Source of the DNA: Carbonactinospora thermoautotrophica
Lineage (GTDB): Bacteria; Actinomycetota; Actinomycetes; Streptomycetales; Carbonactinosporaceae
NCBI RefSeq assembly: GCF_001543895.1
Contig: NZ_JYIJ01000016.1
Span: forward strand, 248,001-312,000
Reading direction: 5' to 3'
Length of the DNA stretch: 64,000 nucleotides
Position 1 is the first letter of the stretch. Every line of letters begins with the position of its first letter. Below, piece after piece: positions 17,792 through 26,226 of the stretch. Below the pieces are notes generated by a model. That model was not told the origin of the DNA and did no database searches. It saw nothing but the letters and a program-made list of their open reading frames with translations. The translations under genes were made by a program, and so were the position numbers.

Positions 17792-18500
17792 ATGGGCGTG
17801 CTGGAGGTGCGCGGCCTGGTCAGGCGCTTCGGGTCGGTGACCGCGGTCAACGGGGTCGATCTCACCGTCGAAGCAGGCGAGATCGTCGCCCTGCTCGGCC
17901 CCAACGGCGCGGGCAAGACCACGACCCTGCACGTGGTGCTCGGCCTGGTGACCCCCGACGCGGGCCAGGTGCGGCTGTTCGGCCGCGACCTGGCCCGGCA
18001 CCGTACCGAGGCGCTGAGCCGGCTCAACCGCCTCCGGTTACGTCAGCCTGCCCGGTGCGCTGACCGTCGAGGAGAACCTGCTCACCTTCGCGTACCTCTA
18101 CGCGGTACGCCGACCGCGCCGACGGGTGGCCGAGCTGATGGAGCTGCAGGACCTGCGCAGGCGCCGGGTCCGCCAGCTCTCGTCCGGGCAGCAGACCCGG
18201 GTGCAGCTCGCGAAGGCGCTGCTCAACGAGCCGGAGCTGCTGGTGCTCGACGAGCCCACCGCAAGCCTCGACCCGGACGTCGGGGATCGGGTGCGGGAGG
18301 TGCTGGTGCGGCTGGCCCGCGAGGCCGGGCGGGCGATGCTGATCACCTCGCACAACATGCGCGAGGTGGAGCGCATGTGCGACCGGATCGCGTTCCTGCA
18401 GGCCGGGTGCGTCGTCGCGGCCGGGTCGGTGGCGGAGCTGACGGCCCGGTACCGGGTCAGCGACCTCGAGGAGGTCTTCCTGAGAGTGGCACGTGGATGA
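17792..18500 (+). pseudogene. ABC exporter ATP-binding protein, frameshifted
   Basis: ATPase of the drug/antibiotic exporter type. The N-terminal part (17792 to about 18028) has Walker [11 protein letters not shown]. The rest, including signature [16 protein letters not shown], Walker B LLVLDEP and the H-loop TSHN, is in the next frame and runs to the stop at 18500. The conserved sequence resumes at ASGYVSLPG, so one extra base near 18026-18032 (AACCGCC) breaks the frame. Without it the protein would be about 235 residues and complete. The downstream permease begins with an ATGA overlap and is intact. The break may be a true mutation, a sequencing error or a +1 shift. Confidence 0.85.
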
Positions 18501-19336
18501 GCGGGGACCGAAAGTGCCGGGCCGATCCCTTGCGGCTGCCGCCGATGAGCCCCGCGGCCCGGCGCTGCCGCGTGCTGGGCGTGGTGCTACGCGACTTCTA
18601 CGTGCTGCGCCGCAGCGTGCCCCGGGCGTTCGAAATCGTGTACTGGCCCCTGGTCGAGCTGCTGATCTGGGGGTACCTGTCGGTGTTCCTCCAGGGCCGC
18701 GACGTGCCGATGACCATCACGGCGCTGCTCGGCGGGGTCCTGCTGTGGCAGATCCTGTTCCGCTCCCAGTCGGAGGTGTCGCTGTCGTTCCTCAAGGACG
18801 TCTGGAGCCGCAACCTGCTCAACGTGTTCTCCTCCCCGCTGAGCGGCGGCGAGTACCGGCTGGTGCTGTTCGGCGCGCTCAAGCTGGCCCTGGGGACCGC
18901 GGTCATGGCGACGCTGGCGTTCCTGCTGTACGGCTTCGGGCTGTTCAGCCTCGGTCCGGCGCTGCTGCCGTTCGTGGTGTTGCTGCTCGTAATGGGGTGG
19001 GCGCTCGGCATCGCGACGGTCGCGGTCGTGATCCGCTTCGGACAGAGCGCCGAGGTGATCGCCTGGGCGCTGGCGTTCGCCTTCCAGCCGTTCGCCGCGG
19101 TGTTCTACCCGGTGGACGTGCTGCCGCCGGTCATGCGGGCGGTGGCCCAGCTCGTACCGGCCAGCTTCGTGTTCGAGGGGATGCGCGACGTGCTGGCCGG
19201 CCACGGCATCGACTGGTCCGACCTCGGCCTGGCCGCCGCGCTCGACACGGTCTACCTCGCCGGCGCCCTCGCCCTGTTCGCGCGGATGCTCACGACGGCG
19301 CGGTCGAACGGCAGCCTGTCCCGCTTCGGCGAGTGA
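18497..19336 (+). CDS. ABC-2 type exporter permease
   Basis: Integral membrane partner of the upstream ATPase, 279 residues with about six hydrophobic helices of the ABC-2 (DrrB/NodJ) type. The family pattern near the C-terminus is recognisable in [21 protein letters not shown] followed by VFEGMRDVL. The start ATG 18497 overlaps the ATPase stop (ATGA); an internal ATG at 18545 is an alternative. Such two-gene exporters move drugs, lipids or polysaccharide out of the cell. If the ATPase is truly broken, this permease would depend on another ATPase. Confidence 0.85.
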   Translation: MSGDRKCRADPLRLPPMSPAARRCRVLGVVLRDFYVLRRSVPRAFEIVYWPLVELLIWGYLSVFLQGRDVPMTITALLGGVLLWQILFRSQSEVSLSFLKDVWSRNLLNVFSSPLSGGEYRLVLFGALKLALGTAVMATLAFLLYGFGLFSLGPALLPFVVLLLVMGWALGIATVAVVIRFGQSAEVIAWALAFAFQPFAAVFYPVDVLPPVMRAVAQLVPASFVFEGMRDVLAGHGIDWSDLGLAAALDTVYLAGALALFARMLTTARSNGSLSRFGE

Positions 19337-19343
19337 CGGCTGG

Positions 19344-19505
19344 ACGGTCGGAGTGCTGCGGCTGATGGCCACCGGGCTGCCGGACCCGAAGATCGCCGTG
19401 AGCGTGGAGACCGTGAAGATCCACGTCGGCAACGTGATCGTCAAGCCGGGGCCGGGACCGCGCCCAGGCCGCGACCGCGGCCTACGAGCCCGGGCTCACC
19501 GCGTC
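19344..19505 (+). pseudogene. Remnant of a LuxR-type HTH domain
   Basis: Translation gives VLRLMATGLPDPKIA then VSVETVKIHVGNVIVK, which is the LuxR/NarL helix-turn-helix with about four codons missing in the middle. The usual continuation DRAQAATAAYEPGLTA is found in the +1 frame. Start, receiver domain and intact frame are absent, so this is a decayed 3' end of a response regulator. It may once have controlled the ABC exporter just upstream. The remaining bases up to 19710 hold no gene. Confidence 0.7.
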
Positions 19506-19710
19506 TCGGCTGGCTCAAAGCCCCCTCTCCTCGCGTGGATCAGGGCCGGCCCGGCGCCGGGCTTCCCGCGGGAGATCGGCCGGGTACGCGCGGCACGAGG
19601 GCTGACACTGGACTTGTCGCCTCCGCCCGGTGCCGGAGCCATCCCACGCGGCCCGACCACGCGGCGGCTGGACGCCGGATCCACCTGCTCACCGGCAGAC
19701 AGGAGCAATC

Positions 19711-20847
19711 GTGGCAGCCACGCCCCGACCCCCGGCGGAACCCCAGTGGTCCTTGCCGCGCGGCCTCATCGTGCTGCTCAGTTTCGCCGGCGCGGTGGTC
19801 ACCGTCGCCGGCCTGCGCAGCTCCGCCGACATCCTCGGCCCGGTCTTCCTCGCGCTCATGCTCGCGATCGCCGTCAGCCCCCTGCAGGGCTGGGCCGGGC
19901 GACGTGGCATACCGAGGTGGCTGGCGGTGGTGGTGTCCCTGGTCGGCGTCTACCTGGTCATCCTGCTGCTCGCCGTCGCGCTGGCGGTGTCGGTGGCGCG
20001 GCTGGCCACGCTGCTGCCGACGTACCAGGACGCGTTCACCGAGCTGGTGGACCGGGTCCAGGCCGCGCTCGCCGACCTGGGGGTCGGCCACCCGCAGATC
20101 AGGGCCGTCCTGGACCGGCTCGACGTCGGCGCGATGTTCGGCGTGTTGCAGGGTTTCCTCACCGGGCTGGTGGGGGTGTTCTCGGACCTGCTCTTCGTCC
20201 TCGTCCTGCTCTTCTTCATGGTGATCGACGCGGCGGGGATCCCCGACCGGGCACAGGCCGCGTCCACCACCCGGCCCCACATCATGTCGGCCCTCTCGAC
20301 CTTCGTCCGGGGCACGCAGCGCTACCTGATCATCTCCACGATCTTCGGGCTGATCGTCGCGGTCATCGACGTGGGCGCCCTCTACCTGCTGGGGATCCCG
20401 CTGCCGGTGCTGTGGGGCCTGCTCGCGTTCATCACCAACTACATCCCGAACATCGGCTTCGTCATCGGCGTGATCCCACCCGCTCTCCTCGGACTGCTGG
20501 AGGGCGGACCGCGCCTGCTGATCCTCGTGATCGTCGCCTACACCGTCATCAACTTCCTGATCCAGTCGCTGATCCAGCCCAGGTTCGTCGGGGAGGCCGT
20601 CGGCCTGTCGGTCACGCTGACCTTCCTGTCCCTGGTCTTCTGGACCTGGGTCATCGGGCCGCTCGGCGCGCTGCTGGCCATCCCGCTGACCCTGCTCGCC
20701 AAGGCCCTGCTCGTCGACATCGACCCCTCGGCCGGTTGGCTGTCCTACCTGATCTCCACCAAGGCCGTCCCCGCACCCTCCGGAGGCCAGCCGGCTCATC
20801 ACGAGCGTGAGGAGACCGGCGACGCCGACGACGGGCAGGTTCCCTGA
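19711..20847 (+). CDS. AI-2E family (YdbJ/TqsA-like) membrane protein
   Basis: Membrane protein of 378 residues with about eight helices. The arrangement is typical of the AI-2E (formerly PerM/UPF0118) family: two N-terminal helices (LIVLLSFAGAVVTVAGL, VFLALMLAIAVSPL), a soluble middle region (about 110-150), then the conserved block FITNYIPNIGFVIGVIPPALL and the GPLGALLAIPLTLL motif. The start is GTG 19711, five bases after AGGAG; the ATG at 19630 would add an unconserved leader. The C-terminal tail is polar (Pro/Glu/Asp). Family members are implicated in export of autoinducer-2 or ion antiport; substrate here is unknown. Confidence 0.9.
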   Translation: MAATPRPPAEPQWSLPRGLIVLLSFAGAVVTVAGLRSSADILGPVFLALMLAIAVSPLQGWAGRRGIPRWLAVVVSLVGVYLVILLLAVALAVSVARLATLLPTYQDAFTELVDRVQAALADLGVGHPQIRAVLDRLDVGAMFGVLQGFLTGLVGVFSDLLFVLVLLFFMVIDAAGIPDRAQAASTTRPHIMSALSTFVRGTQRYLIISTIFGLIVAVIDVGALYLLGIPLPVLWGLLAFITNYIPNIGFVIGVIPPALLGLLEGGPRLLILVIVAYTVINFLIQSLIQPRFVGEAVGLSVTLTFLSLVFWTWVIGPLGALLAIPLTLLAKALLVDIDPSAGWLSYLISTKAVPAPSGGQPAHHEREETGDADDGQVP

Positions 20848-20896
20848 CCCGGGCCGGGCCGCCGCGGGGGTGTCCGCGCGGGACGGCCATACCCGC

Positions 20897-22081
20897 TCAG
20901 GCGTTGCCCTTGCGCCAGGTACTCCAAGGGACGTTCCAGTCCCCGTACCCGTTGCCGAGCTCCATCTCGCGGTCGGTCCCGGTGACCTCGACCGGGTCGC
21001 CGATCCGCGTGTTCTCGAACAGCCAGGCGGCGTCGGCGGGGGCCAGCCCCACGCAGCCGTGGCTCACATTGGTGCGGCCCTGCGCGCCGGTCGACCACTC
21101 GGCTTGGTGGATGAACTCCCCGCTCCAGGTCACCCGCATCGCGTACTTGACCCGCAGGTCGTAGTAGTCCGGATGGCTGGGGTCGCTGATCCCGATGCTG
21201 GCCGACTGCATCCGCTTGGCCGGGTGCTTCTCCAGGATCACCTTGGTCCCGCTGCGGGTCTCGAAACCCTCCTTGCCGGCGGTGATCGGGAAGGTGCGGA
21301 TCACCGCGCCGTCCCGGAGCACTGTCATCCGGTGCTTGCGGACGTCGATCCGGATGACCTGGGCCCGGCCGACGGTGAACGAGACGTCGCGGTCCTCCTC
21401 CCCGTACATGCCCTCGCCCGCCTTCACGCCGGTCAGCCGCACGCGCAGGGTGACCTTGGTGCCGGCCGGCCAGTACTCCTTCGGCCGCCAGTGCACGGTC
21501 CGGTCGTCGATCCAGTACCAGGCGCCGGGCACCGCCGGGGTGCTCACCACCTGGAGGGCGTCCTGGACGGCCCGTCGATCGGGGATCGCATGCTTGAACT
21601 TCACCACGACCGGCTGGCCGATGCCCACCGTCCAACCCTTCAGCGGGGAAACCATGGTGCGCAGCCGCTTCGTGGGCGTGAGCGTGGTGAAGGTGGCCTC
21701 GGCGGTGCTGGCCAGGCCCCGGGCATCCACCGCCCGGGCCGAGACCGTGTACCTCTCCCCCGGACCGAGGAACCTGGACGCGGTCCACGTCGTGCCGTCC
21801 TCGCTCAGCCTGCCGGCCACCTGATCGCCGTCGGAGTCGGTGACCGCGACGGTGGTGAGCTTGCCGCCCTCGGCGCTCACCCGCACCTTGGTGTTCGGTT
21901 CGACGTTCCGCGATCCGCTCGCCGGCGTGACCGTGATCGAAGCGGTCGACCGGTCGTCCCCGCCGGGCGCGCCACCCCAGCAGGCGGACACGAACGCCAA
22001 GGGGATGAGCAGCGCGGCCGCTGCGCGCAGCAGGCGCGAGCGCGTCGCCCGGCCGGGGTCGGTGGTACTCACCTCGGTCAC
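20897..22081 (-). CDS. L,D-transpeptidase lipoprotein (YkuD, Ig-like domains)
   Basis: Cell-wall enzyme that makes 3-3 peptidoglycan cross-links. The product is 394 residues. The N-terminus has a lipoprotein signal with lipobox VSAC around residue 33. Two Ig-like modules follow (SITVTPASGS..., then the CD block around VSPLKGWTVGIGQPV), and the YkuD domain ends with the catalytic motif SHGCVGL. The start is uncertain among GTG 22081, a GTG three codons downstream and an ATG at 22102; a GAGGAAGG-rich leader favours the GTGs. Length and order match the actinobacterial LdtMt2 type. It converges with the AI-2E gene across 49 bases and is monocistronic. Confidence 0.92.
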   Translation of the reverse strand: MTEVSTTDPGRATRSRLLRAAAALLIPLAFVSACWGGAPGGDDRSTASITVTPASGSRNVEPNTKVRVSAEGGKLTTVAVTDSDGDQVAGRLSEDGTTWTASRFLGPGERYTVSARAVDARGLASTAEATFTTLTPTKRLRTMVSPLKGWTVGIGQPVVVKFKHAIPDRRAVQDALQVVSTPAVPGAWYWIDDRTVHWRPKEYWPAGTKVTLRVRLTGVKAGEGMYGEEDRDVSFTVGRAQVIRIDVRKHRMTVLRDGAVIRTFPITAGKEGFETRSGTKVILEKHPAKRMQSASIGISDPSHPDYYDLRVKYAMRVTWSGEFIHQAEWSTGAQGRTNVSHGCVGLAPADAAWLFENTRIGDPVEVTGTDREMELGNGYGDWNVPWSTWRKGNA

Positions 22082-22218
22082 ACGCCTCCTTCCTCGAGGC
22101 ATCCCGGACGGCTGCCCTATGGCACGGTAAGCGAACGCCGGACCGGTATCCAACGCTCCGGACGCCCTGGGCTCTGGCCGACAGCGCCCTACACCGCCCG
22201 GGCTGCGGGACCGGTCGC

Positions 22219-23112
22219 CTAGCCGGCGTCCGCCAGGAGCTGGCGCAACCGCTGCGCGTTGCGCTGGGCGTAGTCGCGCAGGCAGTTGTTGAACACCGCG
22301 TGCGTGGTGGTCGCCTGCGCGGCCAGCTCCCGCAGTTTCCGGGCCCAGACGCGCAGCTCGTCCTCGGAGTACAGGTAGCCGAACCGCTCCTGGATGTCCT
22401 TGCTCGTCCATCGGTCGGAGTGGCCGTGGAAGCGGATCACCGCCAGGTCGGCGGTCGCGGCCAGCACGGGCGGGATCGAGTTGGGGTACCCCTGGGGCAT
22501 ATCCACGCACACGTACGGGATGGCGTAGCTGGCCAGGAAGTCCAGCGTCTCGGCCTGGTTCTCCTCGCTCATCCAGGTGCGGTTGCGGAACTCTACGCAG
22601 ATCCGGAACGGCTCGCAGCGGCGCTTGCACTCCAGGATGTAGTGCTTGTTGGCCCGGCTGATCGGGAACCAGGGCGGGAATTGGAACAGCACCGCCCCGA
22701 GCTTGCCGGCCTGGTACAGGGGCAGCAGCGAGCCGAGGAACCGCTCCCACACCTCGTCCACGAGCTTCGGGTCGAGATCGCGCTGGTACAGGTTCTTCCG
22801 CTGGTACAGGTTCTTCGCGTCGATCCGCGCGCGCAGGTCCTTGTACAGTGCGCCCGGCTTCGTCGGATGGTGGGTGAGCAGCGAGAACGCCTTGACGTTG
22901 AAGGTGAACCCGGGCGGGGTGCGGTCCCGCCAGTTCTCGACCACGCGCTCGGCGGGCGGCGCGTAGTACGTGGCGTCGACCTCGACCAGCGGGAACTGGG
23001 ACGCGTAGTAGGCCAGCCGTGCCTCGGGCGTGGTCACGTCGGCGGGATACCAGCCGGAGTCGAGCAGGGTCTTGTCCGTCCACGAGGCGGTGCCGACCAG
23101 AATGTCACCCAC
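22219..23112 (-). CDS. DUF72 (YecE-like) protein
   Basis: DUF72 proteins have a TIM-barrel fold and no settled function. The 297-residue product opens with ILVGTASWTDKTLLDSGWYP, the family N-terminus, and has EVDATYYAPP, QFPPWF, VEFRNRTW and VIRFHGH, all family blocks. The start is GTG 23112 rather than the ATG at 23211, which adds a non-conserved leader. Within it, 18 bases are duplicated in tandem at 22781-22816, giving KNLYQR twice in a row; this keeps the frame. The gene stands alone. Confidence 0.88.
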   Translation of the reverse strand: MGDILVGTASWTDKTLLDSGWYPADVTTPEARLAYYASQFPLVEVDATYYAPPAERVVENWRDRTPPGFTFNVKAFSLLTHHPTKPGALYKDLRARIDAKNLYQRKNLYQRDLDPKLVDEVWERFLGSLLPLYQAGKLGAVLFQFPPWFPISRANKHYILECKRRCEPFRICVEFRNRTWMSEENQAETLDFLASYAIPYVCVDMPQGYPNSIPPVLAATADLAVIRFHGHSDRWTSKDIQERFGYLYSEDELRVWARKLRELAAQATTTHAVFNNCLRDYAQRNAQRLRQLLADAG

Positions 23113-23360
23113 ACTGCCACGGTATGCCGGCGGGCCGATCACCGAGCGCCGGCATCGGGTACGCCCCGTAGGCCAGCAGGCCCCGGCCGACAAACCGGCC
23201 GCCGCGGGCAACGCGGTGGCCCGATTCAGGTGCTATTCCGGCCCGAGGGACCGGTCGAAGGACTCCCGGGCCTCACCTGACCCGGCAGGCCCACGTCCGT
23301 ATCCCTGGCCCTCCCACCCCGCTTGCCGTCGTGGTGAGCGCCGCTGGCATCATCATGAAC

Positions 23361-23936
23361 ATGGCTGTCTCCTCGGTGATGGTGCCGCTCGGCACGCCCG
23401 CCCCCGACTTCCGGCTGCCCGCGGTCGGTGGGGGCACCGTCGCCCTCGCGGACCTGCGCGGCCCGGCCCTGCTCGTGATGTTCATCTGCAACCACTGCCC
23501 GTACGTGCGCCACATCGAGAAGGCGCTCGGCGCGACCGTGGCCGAGTACGCCGAGCGCGGCTTGGCGGCGGTGGGCATCTGCGCCAACGACACCGACGCG
23601 TACCCGGACGACACCCCCGAGCACCTGGCCGAGCAGGCACGGCGGGCCGGATTCACGTTCCCCTACCTGGTCGACGAGACCCAGGAGGTCGCACGCGCGT
23701 ACCGGGCGGTGTGCACCCCGGACCTGTTCCTGTACGACGCGGAGCGGCGCTTGGCGTACCGCGGGGCGTTCGACGCGAGCACCCCGAAGAACGGTGTCCC
23801 GGTGACCGGGGAGCTGCTGCGCGCGGCGCTGGACCGGGTGTTGGCCGGTGAGCCGGTGCCCGAGCCGCACCGTCCGAGCATGGGGTGCAGCATCAAGTGG
23901 AAGCCCGGCAACGAGCCGGACTGGCTGGTGAGCTGA
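23361..23936 (+). CDS. Thioredoxin-fold (AhpC/TlpA-like) protein
   Basis: Redoxin of about 191 residues. The motif MFICNHCPYV gives the CxxC active site at the usual place after the first strand, preceded by GTPAPDFRLP. The TPDLFLYD block provides the cis-proline strand. Close relatives are annotated as thioredoxin family or redoxin proteins, found in cytosol with unknown partners; no signal peptide is obvious. Start choice is unsure among ATGs 23331, 23355 and 23361; I chose the last because the redoxin fold begins just after it. The C-terminal SMGCSIKWKPG is a recurrent ending in this subfamily. Confidence 0.87.
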   Translation: MAVSSVMVPLGTPAPDFRLPAVGGGTVALADLRGPALLVMFICNHCPYVRHIEKALGATVAEYAERGLAAVGICANDTDAYPDDTPEHLAEQARRAGFTFPYLVDETQEVARAYRAVCTPDLFLYDAERRLAYRGAFDASTPKNGVPVTGELLRAALDRVLAGEPVPEPHRPSMGCSIKWKPGNEPDWLVS

Positions 23937-24063
23937 CAGCTCCAGGCTCCTGGCCGGTCGTCCCGTCACCGGCCGGGTCCGTCCAGGCCCGGGATCGCAC
24001 CCGGCGGCCCGCTGCTGCCCGGTCCCCGCGCTCCAGCTGCGCTGCCCCGGGGTGAGCGCGGGC

Positions 24064-24495
24064 TCACCCGAGGTGCGGTTTGGCTCGCCAGCCGAGCAAG
24101 TCGGTCCACTCCTGGCCCAGCGCCTCGAACACCTCCGCCATCTCGCTCTCGGAGACGGTCTCGCGCACCACCGTGAACACCGCCTGGACGTGTTCGCGCG
24201 CGGTCTCCCGGTCGGCGTGCTCGGTCTCGGCGACCTGGCACACGAACGCCTGCGGGTCGAGAGGGTTCACACCCCGCGTCACCGGGACCGACCCTCGCAG
24301 CTCGCCGGGGAGCTGGGCGAGCAGCTGCCGGGCCTCCTGGGGGCTGAGCCGGTCCGCAAGGGTCCGCAGGGTGGCGACCGCTACGCCCTCGGCGCTGTCG
24401 AAGTCCAGTCCGGTACGCCGGGCGACCCGCTGGACGAAGTCGAAGTACTCCACGGCGTCCCTCCGAGGGGCGAAGGCATCCCGGGACTTCGACAT
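24064..24495 (-). CDS. DUF2267 family protein
   Basis: 143-residue, acidic, all-helical protein. The family pattern is visible in YFDFVQRVARRTG, AVATLRTLADRLSP, EARQLLAQLPGELR and FVCQVAE. DUF2267 proteins are common in actinobacteria and of unknown function, sometimes next to stress genes. The ATG 24495 has GGAAGG three bases upstream. It converges with the redoxin gene and is divergent from the flavoprotein gene. Confidence 0.85.
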   Translation of the reverse strand: MSKSRDAFAPRRDAVEYFDFVQRVARRTGLDFDSAEGVAVATLRTLADRLSPQEARQLLAQLPGELRGSVPVTRGVNPLDPQAFVCQVAETEHADRETAREHVQAVFTVVRETVSESEMAEVFEALGQEWTDLLGWRAKPHLG

Positions 24496-24631
24496 CGGCC
24501 TTCCCGCTGGGAAGCGGGGAAAACGGGCAGGCGTCCCGTAGTCGTCCCGCACGTCGGACACTCGACGGTCGCGGCCCGGCCGGCGGTGCCGGGGGCTTGC
24601 GGCGCCTGGCCGCCGCGGCTGGACTGGTCGC

Positions 24632-25165
24632 ATGAGTCGCGTCCTGATCGTGATCCCCTGTGCCGCCGGCCCCGCTCCCCGCGTGGGCAAGTTGGTGGAG
24701 CAAGCCCAGGCCCGCGGCTGGGACGTCCACCTGATCCCGACCCCCGCCGCGCTCGATTTCCTCGATGTTCCCGCGCTGGAAGCCCGGATCGGACGCCCCA
24801 TCCGCGCCAGGTACCGCAAGCCCGGGGAACCGAAGACCACGCCGGACCGGGCCGATGCGGTGATCGTGGCGCCTGCCACCTTCAACACCCTCAGCAAGTG
24901 GGCCCACGGGATCACAGACACCTACGCGCTCGGGGTCATCGCCGAGTCGATGGGGCAGGGCGTGCCCATGGCCGCGCTGCCCTTTCTGAGCCCCGGGCTG
25001 GCCGGCCATCCCCTGCTCGAACAGAACCTCGCGACTCTGCGCCGGTTCGGCGTGACGGTGTTGTGGGGACCGGATGTCTACCTCACCCCGCCCGAGGAAG
25101 ACGGCGGCCAGCGGCTGGAGGCGTTCCCCTGGCATCTGGCGCTGGACGCCGTGGAACAGGGGTAG
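24632..25165 (+). CDS. Flavoprotein (HFCD/PPCDC-like fold)
   Basis: 177-residue member of the homo-oligomeric flavin-containing Cys decarboxylase group. VLIVIPCAAGPAP is the FMN-binding N-terminus, APATFNTLSKWAHGITD is the PASANT-like substrate/flavin block, and MAALPFLSPGLAGHP follows in the usual place. Family members decarboxylate phosphopantothenoylcysteine or peptidyl-cysteine; many actinobacterial homologues of this length have no assigned reaction. The catalytic His and the Cys of the clamp are not clear, so I do not assign coenzyme A synthesis. It ends 23 bases from the convergent LLM gene. Confidence 0.8.
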   Translation: MSRVLIVIPCAAGPAPRVGKLVEQAQARGWDVHLIPTPAALDFLDVPALEARIGRPIRARYRKPGEPKTTPDRADAVIVAPATFNTLSKWAHGITDTYALGVIAESMGQGVPMAALPFLSPGLAGHPLLEQNLATLRRFGVTVLWGPDVYLTPPEEDGGQRLEAFPWHLALDAVEQG

Positions 25166-25188
25166 CGCCGCGTGCCTGTCCGGGCGGA

Positions 25189-26142
25189 TCACGCCATCGC
25201 GGGCACGACCACGCGGCCGATCAGCTCGACCATGTCGAGGTCGTCGGGGAGCGGGTGGCGCAGGTACACCCGGTGGACGCCGGCGTCGCGCAACGCGTCC
25301 AGGCGGCCCATGACCCGATCGACGGTGCCGGCGATCCAATCTGGGCCCATCCGGTCGAGGAACTCGTCTACGCTCGTGCCCCACTGGCCGGTCCGCTCCA
25401 GCACATGCCACACGCGCCGCCGCAGCTCCGGGCCGTCCGCGCCGGCCAGGCAGGCGCCGAGGTAGGACAGCCGCAGGGTGCGCGGGTCGCGGCCATGGCG
25501 CTCGCTCGCCTCGGTGAGCCGCTGGCGGGTCTTCCGGCACTCCTCCGGCGACAGGCCCGCCACGTTGTACTCGTCCGCCCACCGCGCCGCGATCCCGATG
25601 CTGCGCGGCCCGCCCCCGCCGCCGACGATGAGGGGCGGGTGCGGCTGCTGGAGCGGCCGGAACCGGGCGACGCAGCCCTCCAGGAGGAAGTGCTCGCCGT
25701 GGAACGTCACGTTCTCCTCGGTCCACTGCGCGTGGATGACCCGCAGGTACTCGGCCAGCATCCCCAGCCGCTCGCCTACCGGCGGGTACCGGAACCCGTA
25801 CGCGCGGTGCTCCGGCTCGTACCGGCCGGCCCCCAGCCCGAGCTCCACGCGCCCGCCCGAGACGTGGTCCACGGTGGTGACAACCTTGGCGAGCACCGAG
25901 GGATGCCGGAAGGTGACCGGCGAGACAAGGGTGCCCAGCCGGATCCGTCGGGTCCGGGTGGCGAGCGCCGCGAGCACCGTCCAGACGTCCAGCGAGCCCT
26001 GGTCGCGCCGCTCGTACACCGACCCGTAGTGGTCCGCGCCGAACAGCCCGTGCAGCCCGTACCGCTCGCACCCCTCAGCCAGCCGCGCCCACTGGGGCCA
26101 GGTCACGTCGTCCTCGGTCTCGACCATCAGGCAGAGCTGCAT
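25189..26142 (-). CDS. LLM-class (probably F420-dependent) oxidoreductase
   Basis: Luciferase-like monooxygenase fold of 317 residues. Diagnostic blocks are LFGADHYGS, RIRLGTLVSPVTFRHP, GRVELGLGAGRYEPEHRAYG and IVGGGGGPRSIGIAARWAD. These proteins use reduced F420 or FMN to oxidise or reduce small molecules; in actinobacteria F420 is the more common partner, but no residue seen here proves it. The start ATG 26142 follows GGGAGG closely; a longer start at 26196 gives a Pro/Gly/Arg leader and is less likely. The gene lies 84 bases after the PhoD-like gene on the same strand. Confidence 0.88.
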   Translation of the reverse strand: MQLCLMVETEDDVTWPQWARLAEGCERYGLHGLFGADHYGSVYERRDQGSLDVWTVLAALATRTRRIRLGTLVSPVTFRHPSVLAKVVTTVDHVSGGRVELGLGAGRYEPEHRAYGFRYPPVGERLGMLAEYLRVIHAQWTEENVTFHGEHFLLEGCVARFRPLQQPHPPLIVGGGGGPRSIGIAARWADEYNVAGLSPEECRKTRQRLTEASERHGRDPRTLRLSYLGACLAGADGPELRRRVWHVLERTGQWGTSVDEFLDRMGPDWIAGTVDRVMGRLDALRDAGVHRVYLRHPLPDDLDMVELIGRVVVPAMA

Positions 26143-26226
26143 GCCGCCTCCCGGCTGCCGCCTCGCGGGCCGACTTCCCGGCCAGCCGGGGGGCAAACCC
26201 GGCCGCGCGCGTCCGGAGCAGCGCGC

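Noticed and set aside
17792-19336. 514-codon frame seemingly fusing ABC ATPase and permease
   Set aside because: The middle 150 residues are out-of-frame ATPase sequence; real ATPase continues in the next frame and the permease has its own ATGA-coupled start.
20897-23083. 728-codon frame joining the L,D-transpeptidase to upstream DNA
   Set aside because: The upper part is an out-of-frame reading of the DUF72 gene; a lipoprotein signal and start near 22081 mark the true N-terminus.
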